Assembly (NCBI RefSeq): GCF_900100495.1
Contig: NZ_FNCT01000014.1
Coordinates: 1-64,000, forward strand
From: Pseudomonas benzenivorans
GTDB lineage: Bacteria > Pseudomonadota > Gammaproteobacteria > Pseudomonadales > Pseudomonadaceae
Reading direction: 5' to 3'
Length of the DNA: 64,000 bases
Notes under the pieces: generated by a model
Databases searched by the model: none
What the model was told of the DNA's origin: nothing
Seen by the model: the letters and a program-made list of their open reading frames with translations, nothing else
Position numbers and translations under genes: made by a program
Shown here: positions 41,463-49,660 of the stretch, one piece after another
Numbering within the stretch: position 1 is the first letter of the stretch
Layout of the letters: every line of letters starts with the position of its first letter

Positions 41463-42233
41463 ATGAAAAAACTGCGCCTGTATCTACGCCTGGCGCGCCT
41501 GCTGCTGGTGCTCGCCCTGGGCGCCTCGCTGGCCGCCACGGTGAGCCTGCTGCAGCGTATGGCCCGGCGTGACCTGATGGCCCTGCGCCAACGCCTGAGC
41601 CGCTGGTTCCTCGCCCGCCTGGCCGACGCCCTGCCGTTCCGCCTGGCGGTGCACGGCGAGCTGCCGCGGGCACCGATGCTGTGGGTCAGCAACCATGTGT
41701 CCTGGACCGACATTCCGCTGCTCGGCATGCTCGCCCCGCTGTCGTTCCTGTCGAAAGCCGAGGTGCGCAGCTGGCCGCTGGCCGGCTGGCTGGCGCAGCA
41801 GGCCGGCACCCTGTTCATCCGCCGCGGTGCGGGCGACAGCGGCCTGCTCAGCCAGCAACTCGGCCACCATCTGCAGCGTGGCCGCCAGCTGCTGATCTTC
41901 CCCGAAGGCACCACCAGCGACGGGCAGACCCTGCGCACCTTCCACGGCCGCCTGCTGAGCTGCGCCATCGACAGCGGCGTGGCGCTGCAACCGGTGGCGA
42001 TCCGGTACCGGCGCGCCGGCGCAGCCTGCCCGGTCGCGCCCTTCATCGGTGACGACGACCTGCTCTCGCACCTCTTGCGCCTGCTCGGCAGCGATGTCGC
42101 CGAAGTGCAGATCCAGCTGCTGCAACCGATCGCCAGCACCACGCTGAACCGCAACCAGCTGGCGCGCCGCGCCCACGCGGCGATCGCCGGCGCGCTCTAC
42201 GGGGACGGCGAGGCACTCGCACACGCGGCATGA
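41463..42233 (+). CDS. olsA: Lyso-ornithine lipid O-acyltransferase OlsA
   Basis: A 256-residue PlsC-type acyltransferase that adds the second fatty acid to lyso-ornithine lipid. Motifs: NHVSWTDIPLLG (H-x4-D), FIRRGAGDSG, FPEGTTSDGQTL and the VALQPVAIRYR region. The N-terminal hydrophobic segment (LARLLLVLALGASLAATVSLL) anchors it in the inner membrane. It follows olsB with a REP hairpin in the 157-bp gap. Confidence 0.92.
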   Translation: MKKLRLYLRLARLLLVLALGASLAATVSLLQRMARRDLMALRQRLSRWFLARLADALPFRLAVHGELPRAPMLWVSNHVSWTDIPLLGMLAPLSFLSKAEVRSWPLAGWLAQQAGTLFIRRGAGDSGLLSQQLGHHLQRGRQLLIFPEGTTSDGQTLRTFHGRLLSCAIDSGVALQPVAIRYRRAGAACPVAPFIGDDDLLSHLLRLLGSDVAEVQIQLLQPIASTTLNRNQLARRAHAAIAGALYGDGEALAHAA

Positions 42234-42234
42234 G

Positions 42235-43083
42235 TCAGGCGTGCGGCGGCACGCAGAGGACGTCGCAGGCCAGATCGGCCAGCAACGCGCTGGCGACGCT
42301 GCCCAGCACCAGGCGCGGCAGGCCCTTGCGCGCATGGGTGGCGATCACCAGCAGATCCGCCGGCGACTGCCGCAGCGCAGCGGCGATCACCTGGCTTGGC
42401 TCGCCCGCCTGCACCCGCACGCAGCCTTCGGGCAGCGCCAGCCCTTCGCTCTGCAGGTTCGCCAGCAAGGCTTGGCGCGTCTGCGCGAGCTGGTTCTCGA
42501 GCAGGCGCTGTTCGATCGCCGTGTCCGCCAGGATGCCCTTGGGCTGCGGCGCCAGGGCATGCAGCGCCTCGCAGTGCTGCAGATCGAGCAGGCCGAGGCG
42601 CTGCGCGCTGCTCAGCGCCTGCACCGAGCTCGGCGACAGATCCAGCGCCGCCAGGGCCTTACGGTAGTCGTGCAGGGCCGGCAGTGCGACCCGCAGCACC
42701 GGCAGGTGGCTGCTGCGGATCAAGCGTTCCACGGTGGTGCCGACGAACACATCGCGCAGCGCCGACTTGCGGTGCGCGCCCACCACCAGCAGATCGGCAC
42801 CCAGGCCGAGGGTCGCCTCGACGGCGATCCGCTCGACCGCGCCGCTGCTCACCAGTACCCGCGGGCGACTGCCGGCCTGCTCGGCCAGCTGCTGCGCCTG
42901 CTCGTTGAGCAGGGCCTCCACCCGCTGCACATGCAGCGCGACGAAGTCCGCCGGGGCCTCGTCGTCGACCACGTGCAGCAGCGCCCAGTCACCGCCGCCC
43001 TGCTGGCGTACCAGCCGCACGGCACGTTGCACGGCAAGTGCCGAGCGCTGGGAAAGGTCGGTTGCCACAATGATCTTGATCAT
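42235..43083 (-). CDS. Tandem universal stress protein
   Basis: A 281-residue protein of two UspA domains. Domain 1 ends in GADLLVVGAHRKSALRDVFVGTTVERLI with the G-x2-G-x9-G-S/T nucleotide pattern; domain 2 ends in ADLLVIATHARKGLPRLVLGSVASALL. GAGGAGG precedes the ATG at 43083. An Anr-type box is centred 67 bp upstream with a -10-like TATTCA 31 bp from the box centre, a class II layout. This agrees with anaerobic induction of P. aeruginosa Usp proteins (PA4352, from memory). Confidence 0.9.
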   Translation of the reverse strand: MIKIIVATDLSQRSALAVQRAVRLVRQQGGGDWALLHVVDDEAPADFVALHVQRVEALLNEQAQQLAEQAGSRPRVLVSSGAVERIAVEATLGLGADLLVVGAHRKSALRDVFVGTTVERLIRSSHLPVLRVALPALHDYRKALAALDLSPSSVQALSSAQRLGLLDLQHCEALHALAPQPKGILADTAIEQRLLENQLAQTRQALLANLQSEGLALPEGCVRVQAGEPSQVIAAALRQSPADLLVIATHARKGLPRLVLGSVASALLADLACDVLCVPPHA

Positions 43084-43143
43084 TTCATTGGCCTCCTCAG
43101 CCGGTTCGAGTTCCATTGAATACCCGGCCCGTGCCTTCTAGCG

Positions 43144-43157
43144 TTGATGCACATCAG
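43144..43157. promoter_or_regulatory. Anr/FNR box between usp and the P-type ATPase
   Basis: TTGATGCACATCAG matches TTGAT-N4-ATCAA except the last base. It is centred 67 bp before the usp start and 63 bp before the ATPase start, so either or both could be activated under low oxygen. Confidence 0.7.
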
Positions 43158-43213
43158 TCCGGGCACGATGAATAGCGCTACCGTGCCAGCAGCAGAACGA
43201 TGGAGACGCCCGA

Positions 43214-45949
43214 ATGGACCCGCGACAACCCTCCCCGCCGGCGACTGCGTGGCATGCGCTGGAGGCGCAGCAGGCCATCGACCTGCTGCACGGCGCGCCG
43301 GCGGGCCTGGATGACGGCGAGGCCGCCGCCCGGCTGCAGCAGTACGGTGCCAACCGTCTGCCACCGCCGCAACGCCGCGGCCCGCTGCGGCGCCTGCTGC
43401 TGCAGCTGCACAACGTGCTGCTGTACCTGATGCTCGCCGCCTCCGGGATTGCCGCGCTGCTGGCGCACTGGCTGGACGCCGCGGTGATCCTGACGGCGGT
43501 GGCGGTCAATGCGCTGATCGGCTTCATCCAGGAGGGCAAGGCCGAGCACGCCCTGGACGCCATCCGCGAGCTGCTGTCGCTGCGTGCCATGGTGCTGCGC
43601 CAGGGCGAACGGCGGGAAATCCCGGCCGAGCAGCTGGTGCCCGGCGACCTGGTCATGCTCGCCTCCGGCGACCGGGTGCCGGCCGACCTGCGGCTGCTCA
43701 GCGTGAGGAATCTGAGCGTCGAGGAAGCGGCGCTGACCGGCGAATCGCTGCCGGTGGAAAAGTCCAGCGCCCGGGTCGCCGCCGACGCCGAACTCGGCGA
43801 TCGCCGCTGCATGGCCTATTCCGGCACCCTGGTGAGCAGCGGCCAGGCGCTCGGCCTGGTGGTCGCCACCGGTCCGGCCAGCGAACTGGGACGCATCGGC
43901 GCCATGCTGCAACAGGTGCAGCCGCTGACCACCCCGCTGCTGCGGCAGATCGAAGGCTTCAGCCGCTGGCTGGCGTTGGCCCTGCTGGTCCTCGCCCTGA
44001 CCACCTTCGCCCTCGGCACGCTGTGGCGTGACCAGGATGCCGCCGAGATGTTCTTGCTGGTGGTGGCGCTGACCGTCGCGGCGATTCCCGAGGAGCTGCC
44101 GGCGATCATGACGGTGATCCTCGCCCTCGGCGTGCAGCGCATGGCCCGGCAGAACGCCATAGTGCGGCGCCTGCCGGCGGTCGAGACGCTCGGTGCGGTG
44201 ACGCTGATCTGTACCGACAAGACCGGCACCCTGACGCGCAACGAGATGACCGTGCAGCGCGTGGTCAGCGCGCAGCGGGTGGTCGAGGTGAGCGGCGTCG
44301 GCTATGCCCCCCAGGGCGGCTTCCATCAGGCCGGCGCACGCCTGGAGGCCGATGCGGCGCTGCAGGAAATCGGCCGGGCGGCGCTGCTGTGCAACGATGC
44401 CCGGCTGGAGGAAGACGCCGACGGCAACTGGCTGCTGCATGGCGATCCCACCGAAGGTGCGCTGCATACCCTGGCGCTGAAGGCCGGGCTCGACCCGCGG
44501 GCGGTGCAGGCGCAGCTGCCGCGCAGCGACGCGATTCCCTTCGAGGCGGAACACCGCTTCATGGCCAGCCTGCACCACGACCATCGCGGCCATGGGCTGA
44601 TCTACCTCAAGGGCGCCCCCGAACAGCTGCTCGAGATGTGCAGCGCGCAACGCGGCGCCACCGGCAACCAGCCACTCGACCCGGACTACTGGCGGCGCCA
44701 GGCCAGCGACCTGGCCGCCCGCGGTCTGCGCCTGCTGGCCATCGCCACGCGCCCGGCGGATGCCGAGCGGCGCAGCCTGAGCTTCGCCGACGTGGAACAG
44801 GGCTGCACCCTGCTGGCCCTGCTCGGCATCAGCGACCCGCCGCGCGAGGAGGCCATCGCCGCGGTGGACGAGTGCCGCCGCGCCGGCATCGCGGTGAAGA
44901 TGATCACCGGCGACCACGTCGAGACCGCCCGCGCCATCGGCGCGCAACTGGGCATCGGCGTCGGCCGGGCGGCGCTGACCGGCGCCGAGATCGAACTGCT
45001 CGACGAGCGCCAGCTGCGTGCGCTGCTGCCCGGCGTCGAGGTGTTCGCCCGCGCCAGCCCGGCGCACAAGCTGCGCCTGGTGCAGGCCATGCAGGCCAGT
45101 GGCGCGGTGGTAGCGATGACCGGCGACGGGGTCAACGACGCGCCGGCGCTCAAGCGCGCGGATGTCGGCGTGGCCATGGGCCGCAAGGGCACCGAGGCGG
45201 CCAAGGAAGCGGCGGACGTGGTGCTCGCCGACGACAACTTCGCCACCATCGCCGGCGCCGTGCGCGAAGGCCGGGCAATCTACGACAACCTGAGGAAGTT
45301 CATCCTGTTCGTGCTGCCGACCAACGGCGGCGAGACCCTGATCGTGATCGCCGCGATCCTGTTCCAGCTGACCCTGCCGCTGACCCCGGCCCAGGTGCTG
45401 TGGATCAACATGGTCACCTCCAGCACCCTCGGCCTGGCGCTGGCCTTCGAACCGGCCGAGCCGGGCCTGATGGGCCGCCCGCCGCGCGACCCGGCCGAAT
45501 CGCTGCTCTCGGCGTTCTTCGTCTGGCGCGTGGCGATGGTCTCGCTGTTGATGATGGCCGCGGCCCTCGGCCTGTTCCTCTGGGAAATGCAGCGCGGCAC
45601 CAGCCTGGAAAGCGCGCGGACCATGGCGGTGAATACCGTGGTGGTGTGCGAGATGTTCTACCTGCTGAGCAGCCGGCACATCTTCGCCTCGGTGCTCTAT
45701 CGCGGCGGTCTGCTGGGCAATCCCACGGTGCTGCTGGCGATCGCCGCCTGCCTGGCGCTGCAACTGCTGTACACCTATGCGCCGCCGCTGCAGCAGGTGT
45801 TCGGCGCCACCGCGCTGGCGGCGGACGAATGGCTGCGGGTGCTGCTGGCCGGTTTGCTGCTGTTCAGCGTGGCGGAATTGGAGAAAGCGGTTATTCGCCG
45901 CTTCCACCTGCATCCCCAGGTTCGTAGCCTGGATCAGCCGCAGGCGTAA
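43214..45949 (+). CDS. Cation-transporting P-type ATPase (P2-like)
   Basis: A 911-residue inner-membrane cation pump. The actuator motif TGES is at 175-178, the M4 motif PEELP at 292-296, the phosphorylated Asp is D335 in CTDKTGTLT, and the hinge is TGDGVNDAP. M5 keeps N-x2-E (TNGGETL), but M6 reads INMVTSSTLG, with Ser where Ca-ATPases have a ligand Asp (N-x2-TD). The ion may therefore not be calcium. The stop TAA is inside a palindromic repeat shared with the convergent acpH-like gene. The Anr box upstream suggests expression under low oxygen. Confidence 0.9.
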   Translation: MDPRQPSPPATAWHALEAQQAIDLLHGAPAGLDDGEAAARLQQYGANRLPPPQRRGPLRRLLLQLHNVLLYLMLAASGIAALLAHWLDAAVILTAVAVNALIGFIQEGKAEHALDAIRELLSLRAMVLRQGERREIPAEQLVPGDLVMLASGDRVPADLRLLSVRNLSVEEAALTGESLPVEKSSARVAADAELGDRRCMAYSGTLVSSGQALGLVVATGPASELGRIGAMLQQVQPLTTPLLRQIEGFSRWLALALLVLALTTFALGTLWRDQDAAEMFLLVVALTVAAIPEELPAIMTVILALGVQRMARQNAIVRRLPAVETLGAVTLICTDKTGTLTRNEMTVQRVVSAQRVVEVSGVGYAPQGGFHQAGARLEADAALQEIGRAALLCNDARLEEDADGNWLLHGDPTEGALHTLALKAGLDPRAVQAQLPRSDAIPFEAEHRFMASLHHDHRGHGLIYLKGAPEQLLEMCSAQRGATGNQPLDPDYWRRQASDLAARGLRLLAIATRPADAERRSLSFADVEQGCTLLALLGISDPPREEAIAAVDECRRAGIAVKMITGDHVETARAIGAQLGIGVGRAALTGAEIELLDERQLRALLPGVEVFARASPAHKLRLVQAMQASGAVVAMTGDGVNDAPALKRADVGVAMGRKGTEAAKEAADVVLADDNFATIAGAVREGRAIYDNLRKFILFVLPTNGGETLIVIAAILFQLTLPLTPAQVLWINMVTSSTLGLALAFEPAEPGLMGRPPRDPAESLLSAFFVWRVAMVSLLMMAAALGLFLWEMQRGTSLESARTMAVNTVVVCEMFYLLSSRHIFASVLYRGGLLGNPTVLLAIAACLALQLLYTYAPPLQQVFGATALAADEWLRVLLAGLLLFSVAELEKAVIRRFHLHPQVRSLDQPQA

Positions 45950-46003
45950 TCCGGGTGGCGGATGACCCGGATCGTCGGATTACGCTTCGCTAATCCAACC
46001 TAC
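45944..46003. repeat. GCGTAATCC palindromic repeat between convergent genes
   Basis: GCGTAATCC (45944-45952) is mirrored by GGATTACGC (45977-45985), with an inner stem CCGGGT/ACCCGG (45951-45956 and 45965-45970). The TAA in each arm is the stop codon of one of the two facing genes. The continuation GCTTCGCTAATCCAACCTAC is a common Pseudomonas repeat end. Confidence 0.8.
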
Positions 46004-46576
46004 GTTCCGCGCCCGCCGGGCGAACTCGACCAGCTCGGGGTAGAAGGCGCGAAAGTCTTCGCTCAGCGGCATATACAGCCGCTCCAGCTCGGCCAGGCTG
46101 CCGTCCAGCACCTCCGGGCGCGACAGCCGTCGGCCGATGCCGGCCAGCACCTGCTCGAGCACGGCGAAGTCGCGGTAGCTGCCCAGCCAGTCCTGCGCGG
46201 CCATGCGCGGCGCGATCAGCGCCAGGCGCCCGGGCAAGGCCGGTTCGGCGGCGAGCACGCGGTACACCCGCCCGGTGAACGCTGGCAGCGGTTCGCTGGC
46301 GTACTCCACCCAGTGCAGCGCCAGGCAGTGGTCGAAGAACAGGTCCAGGAGGATCCCGGCGTAGCGCCGCCGCTCGGCGGGAAAGCGCGCCCGCGCCCGG
46401 GCCTGCAGCGGGTGGCTGTCGGTGAAGGCATCGATGCGTCGGTGCAGGCGGATCGCCGCCTCGATGTCGGCCGGCCATTGCCCGGCCAGCGGCCCCTTGA
46501 CGAAATCGCCATACAGGCTGCCGAGCAGTTGCGCCGGCGCGTCGCCGCCGAGGTGCAGGTGCGCGAGGTAGTTCAT
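45980..46576 (-). CDS. acpH: Acyl carrier protein phosphodiesterase (AcpH, DUF479)
   Basis: A 198-residue protein that would remove phosphopantetheine from acyl carrier protein. Family segments: MNYLAHLHLGGDAPAQLLGSLYGDFVKG, IRLHRRIDAFTDSHP, RRYAGILLDLFFDHCLALHW. The start at 46576 is set by the conserved MNYLAHLHL. The last residues (VGWISEA) and the stop are encoded by the palindromic repeat at 45944-46003, so the native C-terminus has probably been replaced. Confidence 0.85.
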   Translation of the reverse strand: MNYLAHLHLGGDAPAQLLGSLYGDFVKGPLAGQWPADIEAAIRLHRRIDAFTDSHPLQARARARFPAERRRYAGILLDLFFDHCLALHWVEYASEPLPAFTGRVYRVLAAEPALPGRLALIAPRMAAQDWLGSYRDFAVLEQVLAGIGRRLSRPEVLDGSLAELERLYMPLSEDFRAFYPELVEFARRARNVGWISEA

Positions 46577-46633
46577 GCCCTGCAGCTTACACATCAGGGC
46601 GGTCGATGAGCACTATCGGCCGGAACGATCTGC

Positions 46634-46675
46634 ATATCGTCGAACGCCGATATAAGGTTCGCCTCATCGCGATAT
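46634..46675. promoter_or_regulatory. ArsR-type operator at the xenB regulator promoter
   Basis: ATATCG (46634-46639), eight bases, CGATAT (46648-46653) is a perfect dyad overlapping a -10-like TATAAG (46651-46656). A third CGATAT (46670-46675) runs into the ATG of the ArsR gene. Confidence 0.55.
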
Positions 46676-47021
46676 GGCGCGACAGCAGCCCTGGAACCCC
46701 AACGTGCACACAACCGACCTGCCCCTCGACATCGACGAAGTGATCAAGGCCCTGGCCCATCCGGTGCGCCGCGACATCCTGCACTGGCTGAAGACCCCCG
46801 AGGTCTTCTTCGCCGACCAGGAGCACCCGCTGGAATTCGGCGTCTGCGCCGGCAAGATCGACCAGCGCACCGGGCTGTCGCAATCGACGGTGTCGGCGCA
46901 CCTGGCGACCCTGCAACGGGCCGGCCTGGTGAGCAGCAGGAAGGTCGGCCAGTGGCACTTCTTCCAGCGCAACGAAACCACCATCCAGGCGTTCCTGCGG
47001 CACATCAGCCAGGAACTCTAG
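46674..47021 (+). CDS. ArsR-family regulator
   Basis: A 115-residue winged-helix repressor (VIKALAHPVRRDILHWLK; RTGLSQSTVSAHLATLQRAGLVSSRKVGQWHFFQRNE). A single Cys (GVCAGK) is present but no metal-binding CxC pair, so it probably senses an organic or thiol-reactive compound. The ATG at 46674 has no ribosome binding site and lies about 10 bases after the expected start point; GTG at 46704 is an alternative. It is 40 bp ahead of the xenB-like gene and probably controls it. Confidence 0.85.
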   Translation: MARQQPWNPNVHTTDLPLDIDEVIKALAHPVRRDILHWLKTPEVFFADQEHPLEFGVCAGKIDQRTGLSQSTVSAHLATLQRAGLVSSRKVGQWHFFQRNETTIQAFLRHISQEL

Positions 47022-47061
47022 GCACTCCGCAACTTCCGTACCCCCGACCGAGGACTACCCG

Positions 47062-48111
47062 ATGCCCACGCTTTTCGACCCGATCACCATCGGCGAGCTG
47101 CAACTCGCCAACCGCATCATCATGGCGCCGCTGACCCGCACCCGCGCCGACGCCGGCCGCGTGCCCAATGCGCTGATGGCCGAATACTACGTGCAGCGCG
47201 CCTCGGCCGGGCTGATCATCAGCGAGGCCACCGCGGTCACGCCGATGGGCGTCGGCTACCCGGACACCCCGGGCATCTGGTCCGACGCGCAGATCCGCGG
47301 CTGGAGCAATATCACCAAGGCGGTGCACGCCCACGGCGGCAAGATCGTCCTGCAACTCTGGCACGTCGGGCGCATCTCCGACCCGCTCTACCTGAACGGT
47401 GAGCTGCCGGTGGCGCCCAGCGCCATCGCCGCCAAGGGCCACGTCAGCCTGGTGCGCCCGCTGAAGGATTACGTCACCCCCCGCGCCCTGGAGACCGAGG
47501 AGATCGCCGATATCGTCGAGGCCTATCGGCAGGGCGCGGAGAATGCCAAGGCGGCCGGCTTCGACGGCGTGGAAATCCACGGCGCCAACGGCTACCTGCT
47601 CGACCAGTTCCTCCAGGACAGCACCAACCAGCGCAGCGATCGCTACGGCGGCTCCGTGGAGAACCGTGCCCGCCTGCTGCTGGAAGTCACCGATGCGGCC
47701 ATCGAGGTGTGGGGCGCCGGCCGCGTCGGCGTGCACCTGGCGCCGCGTGCCGACAGCCACGACATGGGCGACAGCCAGCGCGCCGAGACCTTCACCTACG
47801 TCGCCCGCGAACTGGGCAAGCGCGGCATCGCCTTCATCTGCGCCCGTGAGCAGGAAGCCGACGACAGCCTGGCAGCGAGCCTGAAGCAGGCCTTCGGCGG
47901 CGTGTTCATCGCCAACGAGCGCTTCACCAAGGCGCAGGCCGACGCCTGGCTGGCCGAGGGCAAGGCCGACGCGGTGGCTTTCGGCATCCCCTTCATCGCC
48001 AACCCCGACCTGCCAGCGCGGCTGCAACAGGATGCGCCGCTCAACGAACCACGGCCGCAGACCTTCTACGGCGCGGGGCCGGTCGGCTATATCGACTACC
48101 CGCGGTTGTAA
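47062..48111 (+). CDS. xenB: Old yellow enzyme / xenobiotic reductase XenB-like
   Basis: A 349-residue FMN-dependent ene-reductase acting on electrophilic alkenes, nitro-esters or nitroaromatics with NADPH. It begins LFDPITIGELQLANRIIMAPLTRTRAD, has the catalytic His/Asn pair in VEIHGANGYLLDQFLQDSTNQRSDRYGGS, and a C-terminal phosphate-binding FGIPFIANPDLP. AGGA precedes the ATG. It pairs with the ArsR gene upstream, so it is likely induced by its own substrates. Confidence 0.92.
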   Translation: MPTLFDPITIGELQLANRIIMAPLTRTRADAGRVPNALMAEYYVQRASAGLIISEATAVTPMGVGYPDTPGIWSDAQIRGWSNITKAVHAHGGKIVLQLWHVGRISDPLYLNGELPVAPSAIAAKGHVSLVRPLKDYVTPRALETEEIADIVEAYRQGAENAKAAGFDGVEIHGANGYLLDQFLQDSTNQRSDRYGGSVENRARLLLEVTDAAIEVWGAGRVGVHLAPRADSHDMGDSQRAETFTYVARELGKRGIAFICAREQEADDSLAASLKQAFGGVFIANERFTKAQADAWLAEGKADAVAFGIPFIANPDLPARLQQDAPLNEPRPQTFYGAGPVGYIDYPRL

Positions 48112-48117
48112 CGCCCA

Positions 48118-48154
48118 GAAAAAAGCCCGCACTCAGGTTGCGGGCTTTTTTTCT
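48118..48154. terminator. Bidirectional terminator between xenB and coiled-coil gene
   Basis: AAAAAAGCCCGCA is mirrored by TGCGGGCTTTTTTT across a 7-nt loop. T-runs occur on both strands, so it can end transcription from both convergent genes. Confidence 0.92.
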
Positions 48155-48163
48155 GCGGTTGAA

Positions 48164-49024
48164 TCAGCGCGCGTCGATCTGCGCCTGCAGGTTCTGGATC
48201 TGCGCCTGCAGGGCGCTGATATTGCGGCTGGTCTGCGCGCGGAAGGCGTCGAACTCGGCGGTGTTGCTGCTCGGCGCCGGACGGGTTTCCAGGTCGCTCT
48301 TGAGCACCAGCAAGTCCTGCTCCAGGCGGCCGATGGCCTGGCTTGGGTCGCCGACCTTCTTCAGCGCCGCCACCTCGTCACTCAGGTTCCTGAGCTGGCT
48401 GTCGAACTGGCCCAGACCCGCCTGGGCGCCTTTCAGCGCGGCCTGCTCGGCTTTCAATGCCGCCTGCGCGGTTTTCAAGCTGGCCTGCTCATCGCCCAGG
48501 CTTTTCAGCCGGCCGTCGAACTGGCTGGTCGCACCTTGCTGGGTCTTCAGTCCGGCCGCCAGTTGCTCGAGCTGCTTGCCCTGGCCAGCCTGCTGGCCGG
48601 CGAGGCCCTGCTGCTGCTTGCCCAGCTCGGCCACTTTGCTTTCCAGCTGCTTGACCTGCAGCTTGAGCGCTTCGCTGCCGCTGGTGACCGTCGACTCGGT
48701 GGCGACCACCTTGCCGGAAATATCCTGGATACGCCCGGCGGCCTCCTCGCTGATGCGCGCGAAGCTCTCCTGGGTGGCGACCAGTTGCTGCTCCATCAGG
48801 CTGATCTGCTGGAAGCTCCACCAACCCAGACCGCCGAGGGCGATGGTCAACGCCCCGACCAAGGCCCACAACGGCCCGCTGCTGGCGGCTTTGCCGGATG
48901 CCGCCGGGGCGGCACGGCCGTAGGCCGGAGTGCGCGCCGGCTCCTCATCGAAATCATCGCGATCACGCCGGTCCGGGGTCAGGCTCGGCACATGATCGAG
49001 TTCGTCGTAGGCATCGTTACGCAT
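48164..49024 (-). CDS. Membrane-anchored coiled-coil protein
   Basis: A 286-residue protein: an acidic cytoplasmic N-terminus (MRNDAYDELDHVPSLTP), one membrane helix at about residues 51-70 (LWALVGALTIALGGLGWW), then a 200-residue periplasmic coiled coil rich in Gln, Leu and Ala (LKTAQAALKAEQAALKGAQAGL). It may tether or organise envelope components. I do not recognise a characterised family. Confidence 0.78.
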   Translation of the reverse strand: MRNDAYDELDHVPSLTPDRRDRDDFDEEPARTPAYGRAAPAASGKAASSGPLWALVGALTIALGGLGWWSFQQISLMEQQLVATQESFARISEEAAGRIQDISGKVVATESTVTSGSEALKLQVKQLESKVAELGKQQQGLAGQQAGQGKQLEQLAAGLKTQQGATSQFDGRLKSLGDEQASLKTAQAALKAEQAALKGAQAGLGQFDSQLRNLSDEVAALKKVGDPSQAIGRLEQDLLVLKSDLETRPAPSSNTAEFDAFRAQTSRNISALQAQIQNLQAQIDAR

Positions 49025-49332
49025 GGGTAGACCTTCAGGAAAACGCAGTGAGGGCGGGATGCCGCGCAGTATACCGGTTCGCGTGCAGCGCTTCAGTGTC
49101 GGGCGAAAGCGGTGCAGGACGCACCGACCAAGAGCATGGCAGTGAACGTTGGACCGGCCAGGAGCCACGCAGTTGCGCATTCCGTGAACTGGTATGCGCT
49201 TTGCACTTGTCTGTTTGCGACATTTTCACCGCGCCTCGGGCGCGGCAAGCGGCGGCTCGCCCGGCCTCGCGCCATGCGCTGAACGCCGGGTCATTGCAGA
49301 TCCGCCCACGTCGAATCACAGGGGGAAGGCCT
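49025..49332. other. Divergent intergenic region, no gene seen
   Basis: About 308 bp between the coiled-coil gene and a small plus-strand gene. It should hold promoters for both. GGGGGAAGG just before 49333 is the ribosome binding site of the plus-strand gene. I see no further structure. Confidence 0.45.
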
Positions 49333-49650
49333 ATGGAACTGAACAGAGCAGTGTTGGATTGCATGAAGACCTTGCGCCGCCGGATCCGCGAGGAGCAGGC
49401 GGTGGATATTCGTCTGAGCCAGCCGGACGCGATCAGTGCGATGCTCAGCGCCTGCCTCGCCTCGGGCGACGAAGAAACCCGTCGGCTCGGCCAGTGCCTG
49501 GCGCAGTTCAGCGAGCGGCCCTTCAACCTCGCCGCCGATAGCGCGGCACCCGGCAAGCAGGCGGGCCGGCCATTGCCGGTGGAAGCGCCGGGCGGCACGC
49601 GCCCCAGCGGCTCGGTACGGATCTATCGCGGCCAGCGGGTCTACGTCTGA
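49333..49650 (+). CDS. Small conserved hypothetical protein
   Basis: A 105-residue soluble protein with a helical N-terminal half (LNRAVLDCMKTLRRRIREEQAVDIRLSQPDAISAMLSACLAS) and a low-complexity C-terminus ending SVRIYRGQRVYV. It has a good ribosome binding site. No family is recognised. It ends 10 bp before the convergent epimerase gene. Confidence 0.65.
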   Translation: MELNRAVLDCMKTLRRRIREEQAVDIRLSQPDAISAMLSACLASGDEETRRLGQCLAQFSERPFNLAADSAAPGKQAGRPLPVEAPGGTRPSGSVRIYRGQRVYV

Positions 49651-49660
49651 GCGCCAGCGC

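Noticed and set aside
43178..45913. 911-codon minus-strand frame opposite the P-type ATPase
   Set aside because: Gln/His/Arg-rich shadow of a clear ATPase; it exists only because of high third-position GC.
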